The notes under the pieces were generated by a model, which did no database searches, was not told where the DNA came from, and was given only the letters and a program-made list of their open reading frames with translations. DNA of 64,000 nucleotides from Rhodoferax sp. (GTDB taxonomy: Bacteria > Pseudomonadota > Gammaproteobacteria > Burkholderiales > Burkholderiaceae_C). The translations under genes were made by a program, and so were the position numbers. Shown piece after piece: positions 47,643 through 54,803 of the stretch (position 1 is its first letter; every line of letters starts with the position of its first letter). Location of the stretch: contig JAIFLV010000070.1 of assembly GCA_020048895.1 (NCBI GenBank), positions 1 through 64,000 on the forward strand. Reading direction: 5' to 3'.

Positions 47643-48077
47643 TCAGCGCTCCAACGATGCGGAGATACTGCGCTCGATAAACCCAATAGTGCCAGCTGTG
47701 CCGCCGGTGGTGGCTGCGACCGATTGAATCTGGAGTATGTACTTGTTGGTGCTCTCCTCGACGTAAGTCGCAACACTGCAGGTGACCGCGACGGAAAAAC
47801 CGTCGATGGACATCGGGCTGCCAACGGTGGTGGTGCAGGTGCCGGGAGTTAGGGTGCTCGGATCAGCGACAGCGCTGACCTTCCCAACCCCCCACTCCAA
47901 CCCCGCCCGCGCCGCCCAGTAAGCCCTTGTACCCTGCACGTCTTGCGCGGAAGTGAGCTGCTGGGTATTGGAAAACGACACCATGAAGCCGCCCAGCGCG
48001 GCCAAAATCACCACCAGAAAGATCGCAGCTACGGCCGCGAAGCCGCGCTGCTGTTGATCAGCGAATTGCGAGGTCAT
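47643..48077 (-). CDS. mshP: MSHA minor component MshP (PilX-like)
   Basis: A 144-residue protein with a prepilin-like N-terminus (QQQRG then FAAVAAIFLVVILAAL) that lacks the Glu5 of true pilins, as in MshP and PilX. The motif TRAYWAARAGLEWGVG is typical of this group. It may promote pilus assembly at the tip. Start overlaps mshO by 4 nt. Confidence 0.85.
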   Translation of the reverse strand: MTSQFADQQQRGFAAVAAIFLVVILAALGGFMVSFSNTQQLTSAQDVQGTRAYWAARAGLEWGVGKVSAVADPSTLTPGTCTTTVGSPMSIDGFSVAVTCSVATYVEESTNKYILQIQSVAATTGGTAGTIGFIERSISASLER

Positions 48078-48976
48078 GGCGTGTTATCAACATGAACTTC
48101 ATGCTGTAAGGTGACAGATTCGCCGCTCGCGCTGTCCTGGATGCTCAAAACCATACTTACCAACGCATTGCGATTGCGATAGTTTGGATCGGTCCCCGTC
48201 AAGTCAAAGGGAGGATAAAAAATAGTGCTGCTGCAACTTACATTGGATGCGACAACTGTCCCTGTGGTTGGGCAACTGGCACTAGGGGTGAGCGTGCTAC
48301 TTACCGTGCGATATAGCTTTGAGTCGCTTGCATTGCACACGTAGGAAACCATTTTTTCGCCGGATGGCACCACCTGAAAGCGGTGACCGGGGGATTTTAA
48401 AAGGTGAGGGAAAGTGAAACTATTAATTTGTATTGTGGTTTCTATCGGACTTCCAGACGTGGTTGGGGCGCTGGCGACGGTACTCCAGTTGGCCCCTGTA
48501 GTTCCTGTGTCCGTCGTGTAAGCATCAGTTTCTGGAGGGCCGGTTACACCATCGTTGTAGATCACTATTAGGTCATTCACAGCAATCCGTTGCTCATTGG
48601 GCAAAGCAGTACCTGCAAAGTTGGCGTGATCACCTAACATAGCGAAACTTGTGACAGGAGTTTCAAACTGCAAAGCGCCACTGCCATCAGCACGGTAACG
48701 CCCACCGGTCTTGGTGGGAATGAATTCCAGGCAGTTGGCACCACTCGTTCGAACGCTATTCGGCAGCGCCTTTCGGACATCTCGCGCGATGCGCCGCACC
48801 ACGGTATCGGCCACGTCGGTGAGCGCCGCGCGCCGCGCGCTGTCAAAGTAAGCATCAATCGGGCTTTTCATGAAAACCGACACCATGCCGCCGATGGCAC
48901 CCATGATGACGATCACCATGATCAGTTCGACCAGGGTAAATCCCTGGTGGCGACAGTGGTTGGGAGTGGATTTCAT
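48074..48976 (-). CDS. mshO: MSHA minor pilin MshO
   Basis: A 300-residue minor pilin: leader ending HQG, then FTLVELIMVIVIMGAIGG with Glu5, cleaved by the prepilin peptidase. The body has FDSARRAALTDVADTVVRRIARDVR in two parts (FDSARRAALTDVAD and TVVRRIARDVR), typical of MshO. It is translationally coupled to the toxin gene fitB upstream (ATGA at 48973-48976). Confidence 0.88.
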   Translation of the reverse strand: MKSTPNHCRHQGFTLVELIMVIVIMGAIGGMVSVFMKSPIDAYFDSARRAALTDVADTVVRRIARDVRKALPNSVRTSGANCLEFIPTKTGGRYRADGSGALQFETPVTSFAMLGDHANFAGTALPNEQRIAVNDLIVIYNDGVTGPPETDAYTTDTGTTGANWSTVASAPTTSGSPIETTIQINSFTFPHLLKSPGHRFQVVPSGEKMVSYVCNASDSKLYRTVSSTLTPSASCPTTGTVVASNVSCSSTIFYPPFDLTGTDPNYRNRNALVSMVLSIQDSASGESVTLQHEVHVDNTP

Positions 48977-49401
48977 CGTGCGGTTGCCTCCCACGGGCTG
49001 ACAACGGGCACGGTTAAATCGTCAAAGTGCTTTATGTTGCGCGTGGCCAGGGTTGCGCGACGCGCCATGGCAATGCCGGCAATGAAAGTGTCGCGCATGT
49101 CGACCGGGCGACCCCGCGCCTTACGCACGGCTGCCAAGCCAGCAGCCTCAAAAGCAGCGTTAGCGTCAAACAGCAATACCCTGTTCTCCAGATCGTCCTG
49201 CAGTATTTGCTCGAAGCGGGCCAGGAGTAGCGTTTTGCGGTGCCCTGCAGGGAGCAACTCGAGACCGTAGCGGGCTTCAAACAGGGTGATGCTGGTAATC
49301 CAGATCGATTCGGCGGACTGATCATCCAGCCATGACACCACCTTCGGTTCTGCCGGACTTTGCATCAAGGCCGACAACACGTTGGTGTCCACAATGACCA
49401 T
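48973..49401 (-). CDS. fitB: FitB/VapC-type PIN-domain toxin
   Basis: A 142-residue PIN-domain ribonuclease. Acidic residues expected for the Mg site: Asp5 in MVIVDTNVLSALM, Glu in SITLFEARYGLELLP, Asp in VDMRDTFIAGIA and Asp in NIKHFDDL. The GLELLPAGHRK stretch is typical of FitB-like proteins. Paired with the antitoxin directly upstream (2-nt gap). Its stop overlaps the start of mshO, so the toxin module has become part of the pilus operon. Confidence 0.9.
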   Translation of the reverse strand: MVIVDTNVLSALMQSPAEPKVVSWLDDQSAESIWITSITLFEARYGLELLPAGHRKTLLLARFEQILQDDLENRVLLFDANAAFEAAGLAAVRKARGRPVDMRDTFIAGIAMARRATLATRNIKHFDDLTVPVVSPWEATAR

Positions 49402-49403
49402 GG

Positions 49404-49646
49404 CTAAAAGCCCATGGGCACTATGCGTTGCCCGCGCAGTTCGGGTAGGGGCTCGGCCAGACCTGCATCAGCGAAACGTGCGGCGATGCGCGAACCCAAT
49501 TTGGGTCGGGCCTGCGTTGGCGTACGCACGGCACGTCGCAAGATCTGACGCACCTCTTCTTCCATGCTCCACCCGTGCTCACTGGCACGCGCCTTCAACC
49601 CAGCTTTGACGTCTTCTTCAATATTGCGAACGACTACTTGTGCCAT
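49404..49646 (-). CDS. fitA: FitA-type ribbon-helix-helix antitoxin
   Basis: An 80-residue antitoxin: N-terminal RHH DNA-binding part (MAQVVVRNIEEDVKAGL, ARASEHGWSMEEEVRQIL) and a C-terminal toxin-binding tail with PELRGQRIVPMGF. The start at 49646 is set by GGAGG 6 nt upstream and fits the FitA start. It represses the operon together with FitB, probably at the palindrome 49679-49694. Confidence 0.9.
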   Translation of the reverse strand: MAQVVVRNIEEDVKAGLKARASEHGWSMEEEVRQILRRAVRTPTQARPKLGSRIAARFADAGLAEPLPELRGQRIVPMGF

Positions 49647-49678
49647 GTAACCTCCAAAGACGAATCGCGAAATGTGCA

Positions 49679-49694
49679 TGATATCGCGATATCA
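49679..49694. promoter_or_regulatory. Palindromic operator of fitAB
   Basis: A perfect 16-bp palindrome TGATATCGCGATATCA located 32 nt upstream of the fitA start, between fitA and mshD. FitAB in Neisseria gonorrhoeae binds an inverted repeat upstream of its own genes, so this is the expected operator. It lies within the transcribed pilus operon. Confidence 0.75.
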
Positions 49695-49720
49695 ACCACT
49701 TTGCCCAGCGGCTCTTATCC

Positions 49721-50227
49721 TCATGGCAGCAGGCACGATGGTGACAGGTCGCATGCGCGGTAGCCCGTCAGACTGATGGTGCCCTGGGGGCCGGTGACGG
49801 ACACCACCACTACTTTGACTGCCACGGAGTTCAGTGTGGTTGGAGTTACCGTCACCTTGGGAGAAATGTTGTAGCTACCCAAACCGGTGACTGGCGTCGC
49901 TGCTGCATCGGGCTGCACAATGCCCGAGGTGGTAACGTAGTTGTTGTAGTCATCCACACAGTCGTACAGATTGCGGGCTCCCCCGGAAGAAAAGCTGACG
50001 GCCGTGCTTGCAGTGGGCTTTTCGTAGTCCTTGAGCAAAATCTCCTCCAACAGCGACTCGGCAATGGCAACCGTCTGCTTGCGGATCATCGGGTCGGCAC
50101 TGGACTTCACCACCGTATTCATCACGGACAAGATGCCCGCCAACCCGGCAGCCACCACCACGATGAAGATGATGAGCTCGATCAGGGTGAAGCCGCGCTG
50201 AAGCCTGCTGTAAACAGGGCTAGTCAT
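49721..50227 (-). CDS. mshD: MSHA minor pilin MshD
   Basis: A 168-residue minor pilin with leader SRLQRG, then FTLIELIIFIVVVAAGLAG. The segment MIRKQTVAIAESLLEEIL is typical of MshD (and PilV). Start overlaps the mshC stop by 8 nt. Confidence 0.85.
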   Translation of the reverse strand: MTSPVYSRLQRGFTLIELIIFIVVVAAGLAGILSVMNTVVKSSADPMIRKQTVAIAESLLEEILLKDYEKPTASTAVSFSSGGARNLYDCVDDYNNYVTTSGIVQPDAAATPVTGLGSYNISPKVTVTPTTLNSVAVKVVVVSVTGPQGTISLTGYRACDLSPSCLLP

Positions 50228-50744
50228 GCACGTACCCTGTGGATGCTTCCACCACCACGTCGGCAGCGTTGTCGATCTTGATATTCTGGGTGGCCATCGC
50301 TGCGCCCGAGTCATCAATGGGTCGGCCCAGGCCATCAAAGTTGAAGTTGAGCGGGGGCGTCGTGGTGTTGTAAGTCACACCAGTCCAGGCCTTGATGGTG
50401 GGGCTGCCGTTGGGCCCGGTCAGCGCAGCGGGGGTCGCGCAATCGAAGGTCGACGGATTTGCGGAAATGGTCAGCGTGGCGGTTGTGCTGGTAAATGTGA
50501 CACATACGGTACGGCGCTGCGCAATAGCCGCTTTCTGCGCATAGCGCAGCAAACCCAGGGTCTCGTCATGGAAACCGCGGGCGTAAAAGTCGTTGCTGTT
50601 GAACATACGCGGTGCGGCATACACAGCGAGCACGCCCAAAATGACGATCACCATGATGAGTTCCACCAGCGTGAAGCCACGCGAACCCGTCCGACCTCTT
50701 GGGTGACAGGATCGCACAACTGTGCTGGTGTACGAAAGGGTCAT
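50220..50744 (-). CDS. mshC: MSHA minor pilin MshC
   Basis: A 174-residue minor pilin: a 23-residue leader ending TGSRG, then FTLVELIMVIVILGVLAVYAAPRM. The body includes FYARGFHDETLGLLRYAQK and AIAQRRTVCV, the MshC/FimT-like signature. It probably belongs to the initiating pilus tip complex. Confidence 0.87.
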   Translation of the reverse strand: MTLSYTSTVVRSCHPRGRTGSRGFTLVELIMVIVILGVLAVYAAPRMFNSNDFYARGFHDETLGLLRYAQKAAIAQRRTVCVTFTSTTATLTISANPSTFDCATPAALTGPNGSPTIKAWTGVTYNTTTPPLNFNFDGLGRPIDDSGAAMATQNIKIDNAADVVVEASTGYVHD

Positions 50745-50760
50745 GGGCGTCGCTTCATTT

Positions 50761-50799
50761 GCTACTATTTTAGTAGCTGCTTACGCAATGTCTACGGGC
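50761..50799 (+). repeat. Dispersed repeat overlapping the 3' end of the Uma2 gene
   Basis: A perfect inverted repeat GCTACTA-TTT-TAGTAGC (50761-50777) continues into GCTGCTTACGCAATG and TCTACGGGC. The stop codon and the last codons of the Uma2 gene (minus strand) lie in it. Confidence 0.6.
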
Positions 50800-51374
50800 G
50801 AAATGGGCACATTTTGCATAAATGTAACGTGGTCGTACACAGCATCCTGCGTCAGACTGGCGCCCACCGATTCCAGCCACAAGGGCGCACCCGCAGCCAG
50901 CACTTCATGCTGTAAGGCACCATCGGCGCCTCGGCGGTAGACCTCGATGTGGCGCCTGTCCTGGGCGATCAGCACGTATTCGCGCAGGCTGGGCAGGGTG
51001 CGATAGGCCAGCAGCTTTTCACGCCGGTCGGTGCTCTCGGTGGTTGGCGACATTACCTCAATCACGGTGCTGGGTTGCTCCTTGTAGTGGCTGTGTGCAT
51101 CCGCCGGGTTGCAGACCACCATCACGTCGGGGTAGTAGAAAGCGTTCCACTCGGCCACGCGCAGTTTCATGTCGGCAATGAAAACCCGGCATGGCCCGCC
51201 ACGCACCAAGCTATGCAACCCGGCGAAGACATTGCCGGCGATCAGGTTGTGCGCCTCGCCGGCACCGGCCATTGCGTAGACCTCACCGTCGACATACTCA
51301 TGGCGAATGCCGCCGCTTTCCTCGGCACTCAGGTAGTCTTCGGCGCTGGGTTTGGGCTGGTAGGCGTGTTGCAT
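50781..51374 (-). CDS. Uma2-family (DUF820) putative endonuclease
   Basis: A 197-residue PD-(D/E)XK-fold protein: SAEDYLSAEESGGIRHEYVDGEVYAM in two parts (SAEDYLSAEESGG and IRHEYVDGEVYAMAG), the active-site Asp and Glu in YYPDVMVV and STVIEVMSPTTES, and KLLAYRTLPSLREYVLI. Families of this type are abundant in cyanobacteria and in Burkholderiales; activity is mostly untested. Start at 51374 (MQHAYQ); a TTG at 51389 is possible. It sits inside the pilus cluster, ends in a dispersed repeat, and is not a pilus gene. Confidence 0.85.
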   Translation of the reverse strand: MQHAYQPKPSAEDYLSAEESGGIRHEYVDGEVYAMAGAGEAHNLIAGNVFAGLHSLVRGGPCRVFIADMKLRVAEWNAFYYPDVMVVCNPADAHSHYKEQPSTVIEVMSPTTESTDRREKLLAYRTLPSLREYVLIAQDRRHIEVYRRGADGALQHEVLAAGAPLWLESVGASLTQDAVYDHVTFMQNVPISPVDIA

Positions 51375-51566
51375 GGCGTTGCTTTGCAAATGGTTGACTG
51401 GCAGTCAGTCTGTGAGATCGAAGGGGTTAATCCTTTTGATATTACCGCGTGCTGGTCACAAGCGCCTAGCCCCCTGCAGCAAATCCCAGGGGCAGATGCA
51501 CCTGCCTTGTATTCGCATTGACGATACAGAGTTGTGTACTAATTTTCTATACAGAGGAGTATCCCT

Positions 51567-51848
51567 ATGTCCATCGCCCAAGCCAGTGAGGCCGTATCCA
51601 TCAACATCCGCGCCAAGGCCAGACAGCGCGACTTGATAGACCAGGCGGCGGACCGCTTGGGCCGTAGTCGGTCAGACTTCATGCTCGACGCTGCGTGCCG
51701 CGAGGCCCAAAATGTATTGCTCGACCAGGCGTTCATCACCGTGGATGGCGAAACCTTTGCCAAGTTCCAACAACCCATAGACGCTCCACTGCCACCCACC
51801 GACAAGTTGCGCCGCCTCCTCAAAACGCCAGCACCCTGGGAGAAATGA
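51567..51848 (+). CDS. DUF1778 (TacA-like) antitoxin
   Basis: A 93-residue RHH antitoxin: SINIRAKARQRDLIDQAADRLG and RSRSDFMLDAACREAQNVLLDQ (parts of the DUF1778 signature), with a C-terminal tail that blocks the GNAT toxin (FAKFQQPIDAPLPP). GAGGAG 51554-51559 is the Shine-Dalgarno. Overlaps the toxin gene by 4 nt. Plus strand, against the pilus genes. Confidence 0.92.
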   Translation: MSIAQASEAVSINIRAKARQRDLIDQAADRLGRSRSDFMLDAACREAQNVLLDQAFITVDGETFAKFQQPIDAPLPPTDKLRRLLKTPAPWEK

Positions 51849-52315
51849 CTTTGCTGGCGTTACAGGCTCCGGCACCGATAGATGCGAGCCATCTGCATTC
51901 GACATTCGACAGCGGCGAACCGCACCTGGACGAGTGGCTGAAAAAACGCGCGCTCAAAATCCATGCCTCGGGCGCGTCGCGCTGCTTCGTGCTCTGTAAT
52001 GGCGAGCAATTCATTGGCTACTACAGCCTGTCTGCGGGAGCCATCAGCCATGCGGCATCACCCAAGGCTTTGCGGCGCAATATGCCAGATCCGTTGCCCG
52101 TACTGTTACTGGGACGTCTGGCGATTGACAAACACCATCAAAATCAGGGCATCGGCCAAGCACTGCTGCGTGACGCCATGTCTGAACAAGCCAAGCGGTT
52201 CTATCTTTCCAGAGGGTTTGTGCTGCCACCCCACGAGCCGATGACGCTGTTGATGACGATTGAAACCCTGCGCTGCATTTTGGCCGAGCCAACAACGGCG
52301 AACCGTCATTATTGA
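51845..52315 (+). CDS. GNAT toxin (TacT-like) with an internal deletion
   Basis: A 156-residue acetyltransferase-like toxin, which in intact form acetylates aminoacyl-tRNA. The N-terminal half is normal (FDSGEPHLDEWLKKRAL, YYSLSAGAISH, RRNMPDPLPVLLLGRLAID) and the acetyl-CoA motif HQNQGIGQALLRDA is present. In the family about 24 residues then follow before the final helix; here RDA runs directly into MSEQAKRFYLSRGF. The reading frame is kept, and a C-terminal extension follows. A strand and the helix before the catalytic Tyr region are missing, so the toxin is probably inactive. Confidence 0.82.
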   Translation: MTLLALQAPAPIDASHLHSTFDSGEPHLDEWLKKRALKIHASGASRCFVLCNGEQFIGYYSLSAGAISHAASPKALRRNMPDPLPVLLLGRLAIDKHHQNQGIGQALLRDAMSEQAKRFYLSRGFVLPPHEPMTLLMTIETLRCILAEPTTANRHY

Positions 52316-52350
52316 CGGCTCAAACAGAACCTTGAGAGACGCTATAGTCT

Positions 52351-52375
52351 TGATAGTCGGTCACGCTTGCTGGAT
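52351..52375 (+). repeat. Dispersed repeat copy between the toxin gene and the pilin
   Basis: TGATAGTCGGTCACGCTTGC followed by TGGAT. Same GGTCACGC core as in metH. It lies 35 nt after the toxin stop. Confidence 0.5.
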
Positions 52376-52479
52376 GGGCGCTGCGAGGCAGAATGAACGA
52401 TCTGAAATTACCTGGTTGGCGGACTAATTGGGACCTGACACCGATTTCCAAGCCCTTCTGGAGCTACCAGGGAAACTGA

Positions 52480-52498
52480 GATCAAATCAACTTTGATC
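52480..52498 (-). terminator. Small hairpin after the pilin gene
   Basis: GATCAAA and TTTGATC, a perfect 7-bp inverted repeat with a 5-nt loop, ten nt beyond the stop of the pilin gene on the minus strand. Could attenuate transcription to favour pilin over downstream genes. AT-rich and weak. Confidence 0.35.
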
Positions 52499-52507
52499 AG
52501 CGCTTCC

Positions 52508-52921
52508 TTAATTTCCAGCAGCAACCACGTCAAAGGTAACAGCTGTAGCTGGCGTGTATCCGGCCAAGGTCAGAGTACAGTTGAAAACTGTACCATTTGT
52601 GCTGGATTCTGTTGATCCCGATGTAACAGCGACAGAGTAGCCAGTTGGCCACACACTACCGCTCAGGGCATTTTTAATCGAATCGCATGTTGCAACAACT
52701 TTGCATTTGGTGGGGGCGCTTGCAGCAGTTGAAATGGCACATCCCGCATAGTTAATTGATGAAGCTGACGCCGCAGCACCTGCAACACCCTTCATGGAGG
52801 CTAACTGAGCATCCCCCTTCAAATCCACAAACTTAGGCAACGCCACCGCTGCCAGCACGCCCAAAATCACGATCACCATCACCAGTTCGATCAAGGTAAA
52901 GCCGCGTTGGTTTTGTTTCAT
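52508..52921 (-). CDS. mshA: MSHA-type major pilin
   Basis: A 137-residue type IV prepilin: leader MKQNQRG cleaved before FTLIELVMVIVILGVLAAVALPKFVDL, read as FTLIELVMVIVILGV and LAAVALPKFVDL, with Glu5 for subunit packing. Four Cys in the body (AGCAIS, TKCKV, ATCDS, FNCTL) may form disulfides. The start at 52921 has AGGTGA upstream. Only one pilin-like gene with this shape is present, so it could be mshA or mshB; position after mshF is that of mshB-mshA. Confidence 0.82.
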   Translation of the reverse strand: MKQNQRGFTLIELVMVIVILGVLAAVALPKFVDLKGDAQLASMKGVAGAAASASSINYAGCAISTAASAPTKCKVVATCDSIKNALSGSVWPTGYSVAVTSGSTESSTNGTVFNCTLTLAGYTPATAVTFDVVAAGN

Positions 52922-53092
52922 AGTAGTCACCTGTAAATTTTGAATGCTAAGACCGCTCGAGAGTGTTCACTGTGCGCTGCCGCACCAGTTCAACAGAACC
53001 CGTACCGGCAAATTCTAGTCCACAAGTCTTGCGTTGTGCATGAACTTTGTGTAACAAATGCTTGATTTGAATGGCTAAAGTCAAGCAAACCG

Positions 53093-53560
53093 TCATTGCA
53101 GCACCTCGCCTTGCCACACATAGCGGTCGGTTGGGGTCACCTGAAACGGCCCGGGTGGGGGGCTGATGCGAAACCACAGGGTGGGGTCGGCCGAGGCGTT
53201 TTCCAGAAACTGCGAGTGAACCGGGGTATAGACAATGCACACGCACTCGGCATCAAACATCCAACTGCCCAAGGGTTGCTCGCCCTTGACAGGTTGGCCC
53301 ACGTAGTTGGGGGGCGTGGGCTCAAGCAGCAGAAAGGGGTTGCGTTGCCCGAGCGCAACGTTTCGGGCATTGCCGTCGATTTGCTGCTTCAAATGGTCCA
53401 GAACGAAGGCGGTGCGTATGGACCCCAGGGTGGATTTGATGGCCGCAACCTCTGCCTGGCCCTGCACGATCCGAACCTGGCGGCCAAAGATACCGATCAG
53501 CAGCAGAACGACTACGGTCAAAATGCCCCACTCCAGGAGCCGGCCCGATTGCACCCGCAT
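53093..53560 (-). CDS. mshF: MSHA biogenesis protein MshF-like
   Basis: A 155-residue protein with one N-terminal membrane helix (TVVVLLLIGIFG) and a small soluble domain ending in beta strands (DRYVWQGEVLQ). Weak resemblance to minor pilins without the cleavage site. It lies between mshG and the pilin, the MshF position. The start at 53560 overlaps the mshG stop by one base. Role unknown. Confidence 0.72.
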   Translation of the reverse strand: MRVQSGRLLEWGILTVVVLLLIGIFGRQVRIVQGQAEVAAIKSTLGSIRTAFVLDHLKQQIDGNARNVALGQRNPFLLLEPTPPNYVGQPVKGEQPLGSWMFDAECVCIVYTPVHSQFLENASADPTLWFRISPPPGPFQVTPTDRYVWQGEVLQ

Positions 53561-54798
53561 CAGCCACCACCCTTGCCCATGGCGGCCGATCCCATATTCC
53601 ACAGTGGTAAGAACACGCCCAGCGCCAGCAGCAGCACCAATGCGCCGATGACGGCCAGCAGAATAGGTTCAATCGCTGCCGACAGCCCTTTGATGGCGTA
53701 GTCGGTATCGCGCTCGTACATTTCGGCAATCTCGAACAAAAGGTTGTCGAGCTCGCCGGTTTCTTCACCCACGTTGATCATTTGCAGCACCACCGGAGTA
53801 AATACGCCGGTGGCTGCAGCACAGCGGGAGATGCTCTCGCCACGCTCGATGCCGTCGCGCATCTGTTCGATGCGGCTGCCGATGTAGGCGTTGTCTACCG
53901 TTTGCGCCACCACCGTGAGCGCCTGCACCAGGGGCACGCCGCTTTGGCTCGACAGGGCAAAGCTGCGCGCAAAACGGGCCAGGGTGGCTTTGAGCACGAT
54001 GACGCCCACAATCGGCAGTTTGAGCTTGCGCGAATCCCAGCGGTAACGTCCCTCGGGGGTGCGCAGGTAGGCGCGTATGCCCAGCCAGGCCGCAATCGAC
54101 CCCCCAATCAGCAGCGGCCACCATTTCAGCGTCCAGGACGAAAAGCCCAACAAGCCGCGGGTGATGAGCGGCAACTCGGCGTTGAAGCCGGCAAACACTT
54201 TGGCAAACACCGGGATGACAAAGATGTTGAGAATGACGATAGCCACCGCCATGGCAATCAGCACAAACGCCGGGTAACGCATGGCTTGCTTGATGCGCTC
54301 GCGCACATCACGCTCAAACTCCATGTGTTCGGTGAGGCGGTTGAACACCTCGGTGAGGCGCCCGGTCATCTCGCCCACTTTGATCATGGAGATGTAAAAC
54401 CCGCCAAACAGGTCCACATGCCGATTGAGCGCCGCCGAGAGTTCGCGGCCCTGGTCCAGGCTGGAGCGGATGTCTTTCAGCAGGTCGACCATGGCGGGCT
54501 TGTCGGCCGACGCCTCCAGACCGGCAAAGGCCCGCAATATAGGCACTCCCGCCTTGTTCAGGGTGTACATCTGGCGCGAGAACACCAGCACATCGTCTTC
54601 AATGACGGGCTTGCGGTTGAGTTTCTCCAGCCAGTTTTCGCCGCTGGACTCCGACGCCACCACGCTCAATGCAATGTGCACTGGCGAAATACCGATGGCC
54701 AGCAACTGGTCGGCTACACCCCCTTCGGTCATGGCCTCGAGCTGGCCGGTGACCGACTCACCCCGGTTGTTGCGGCCTTTCCAGGTGTAAATGGCCAT
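53560..54798 (-). CDS. mshG: Inner-membrane platform protein MshG (GspF/PilC family)
   Basis: A 412-residue protein starting MAIYTWKGRNNRGESVTGQ, the family opening, with two T2SSF domains each ending in membrane helices (VLIAMAVAIVILNIFVIPVF; LLAVIGALVLLLALGVFLPL). FSRQMYTLNKAGVPILRAF is the GspF signature. It turns ATPase motion into pilin extraction. Five nt after mshE. Confidence 0.92.
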   Translation of the reverse strand: MAIYTWKGRNNRGESVTGQLEAMTEGGVADQLLAIGISPVHIALSVVASESSGENWLEKLNRKPVIEDDVLVFSRQMYTLNKAGVPILRAFAGLEASADKPAMVDLLKDIRSSLDQGRELSAALNRHVDLFGGFYISMIKVGEMTGRLTEVFNRLTEHMEFERDVRERIKQAMRYPAFVLIAMAVAIVILNIFVIPVFAKVFAGFNAELPLITRGLLGFSSWTLKWWPLLIGGSIAAWLGIRAYLRTPEGRYRWDSRKLKLPIVGVIVLKATLARFARSFALSSQSGVPLVQALTVVAQTVDNAYIGSRIEQMRDGIERGESISRCAAATGVFTPVVLQMINVGEETGELDNLLFEIAEMYERDTDYAIKGLSAAIEPILLAVIGALVLLLALGVFLPLWNMGSAAMGKGGG

Positions 54799-54803
54799 AC
54801 AGG

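Noticed and set aside
52393..52479. 28-codon open frame with a Trp-rich product between the toxin gene and the pilin
   Set aside because: No Shine-Dalgarno, no known relative, and it begins just after a dispersed repeat. Possibly a relic; not enough support for a gene.
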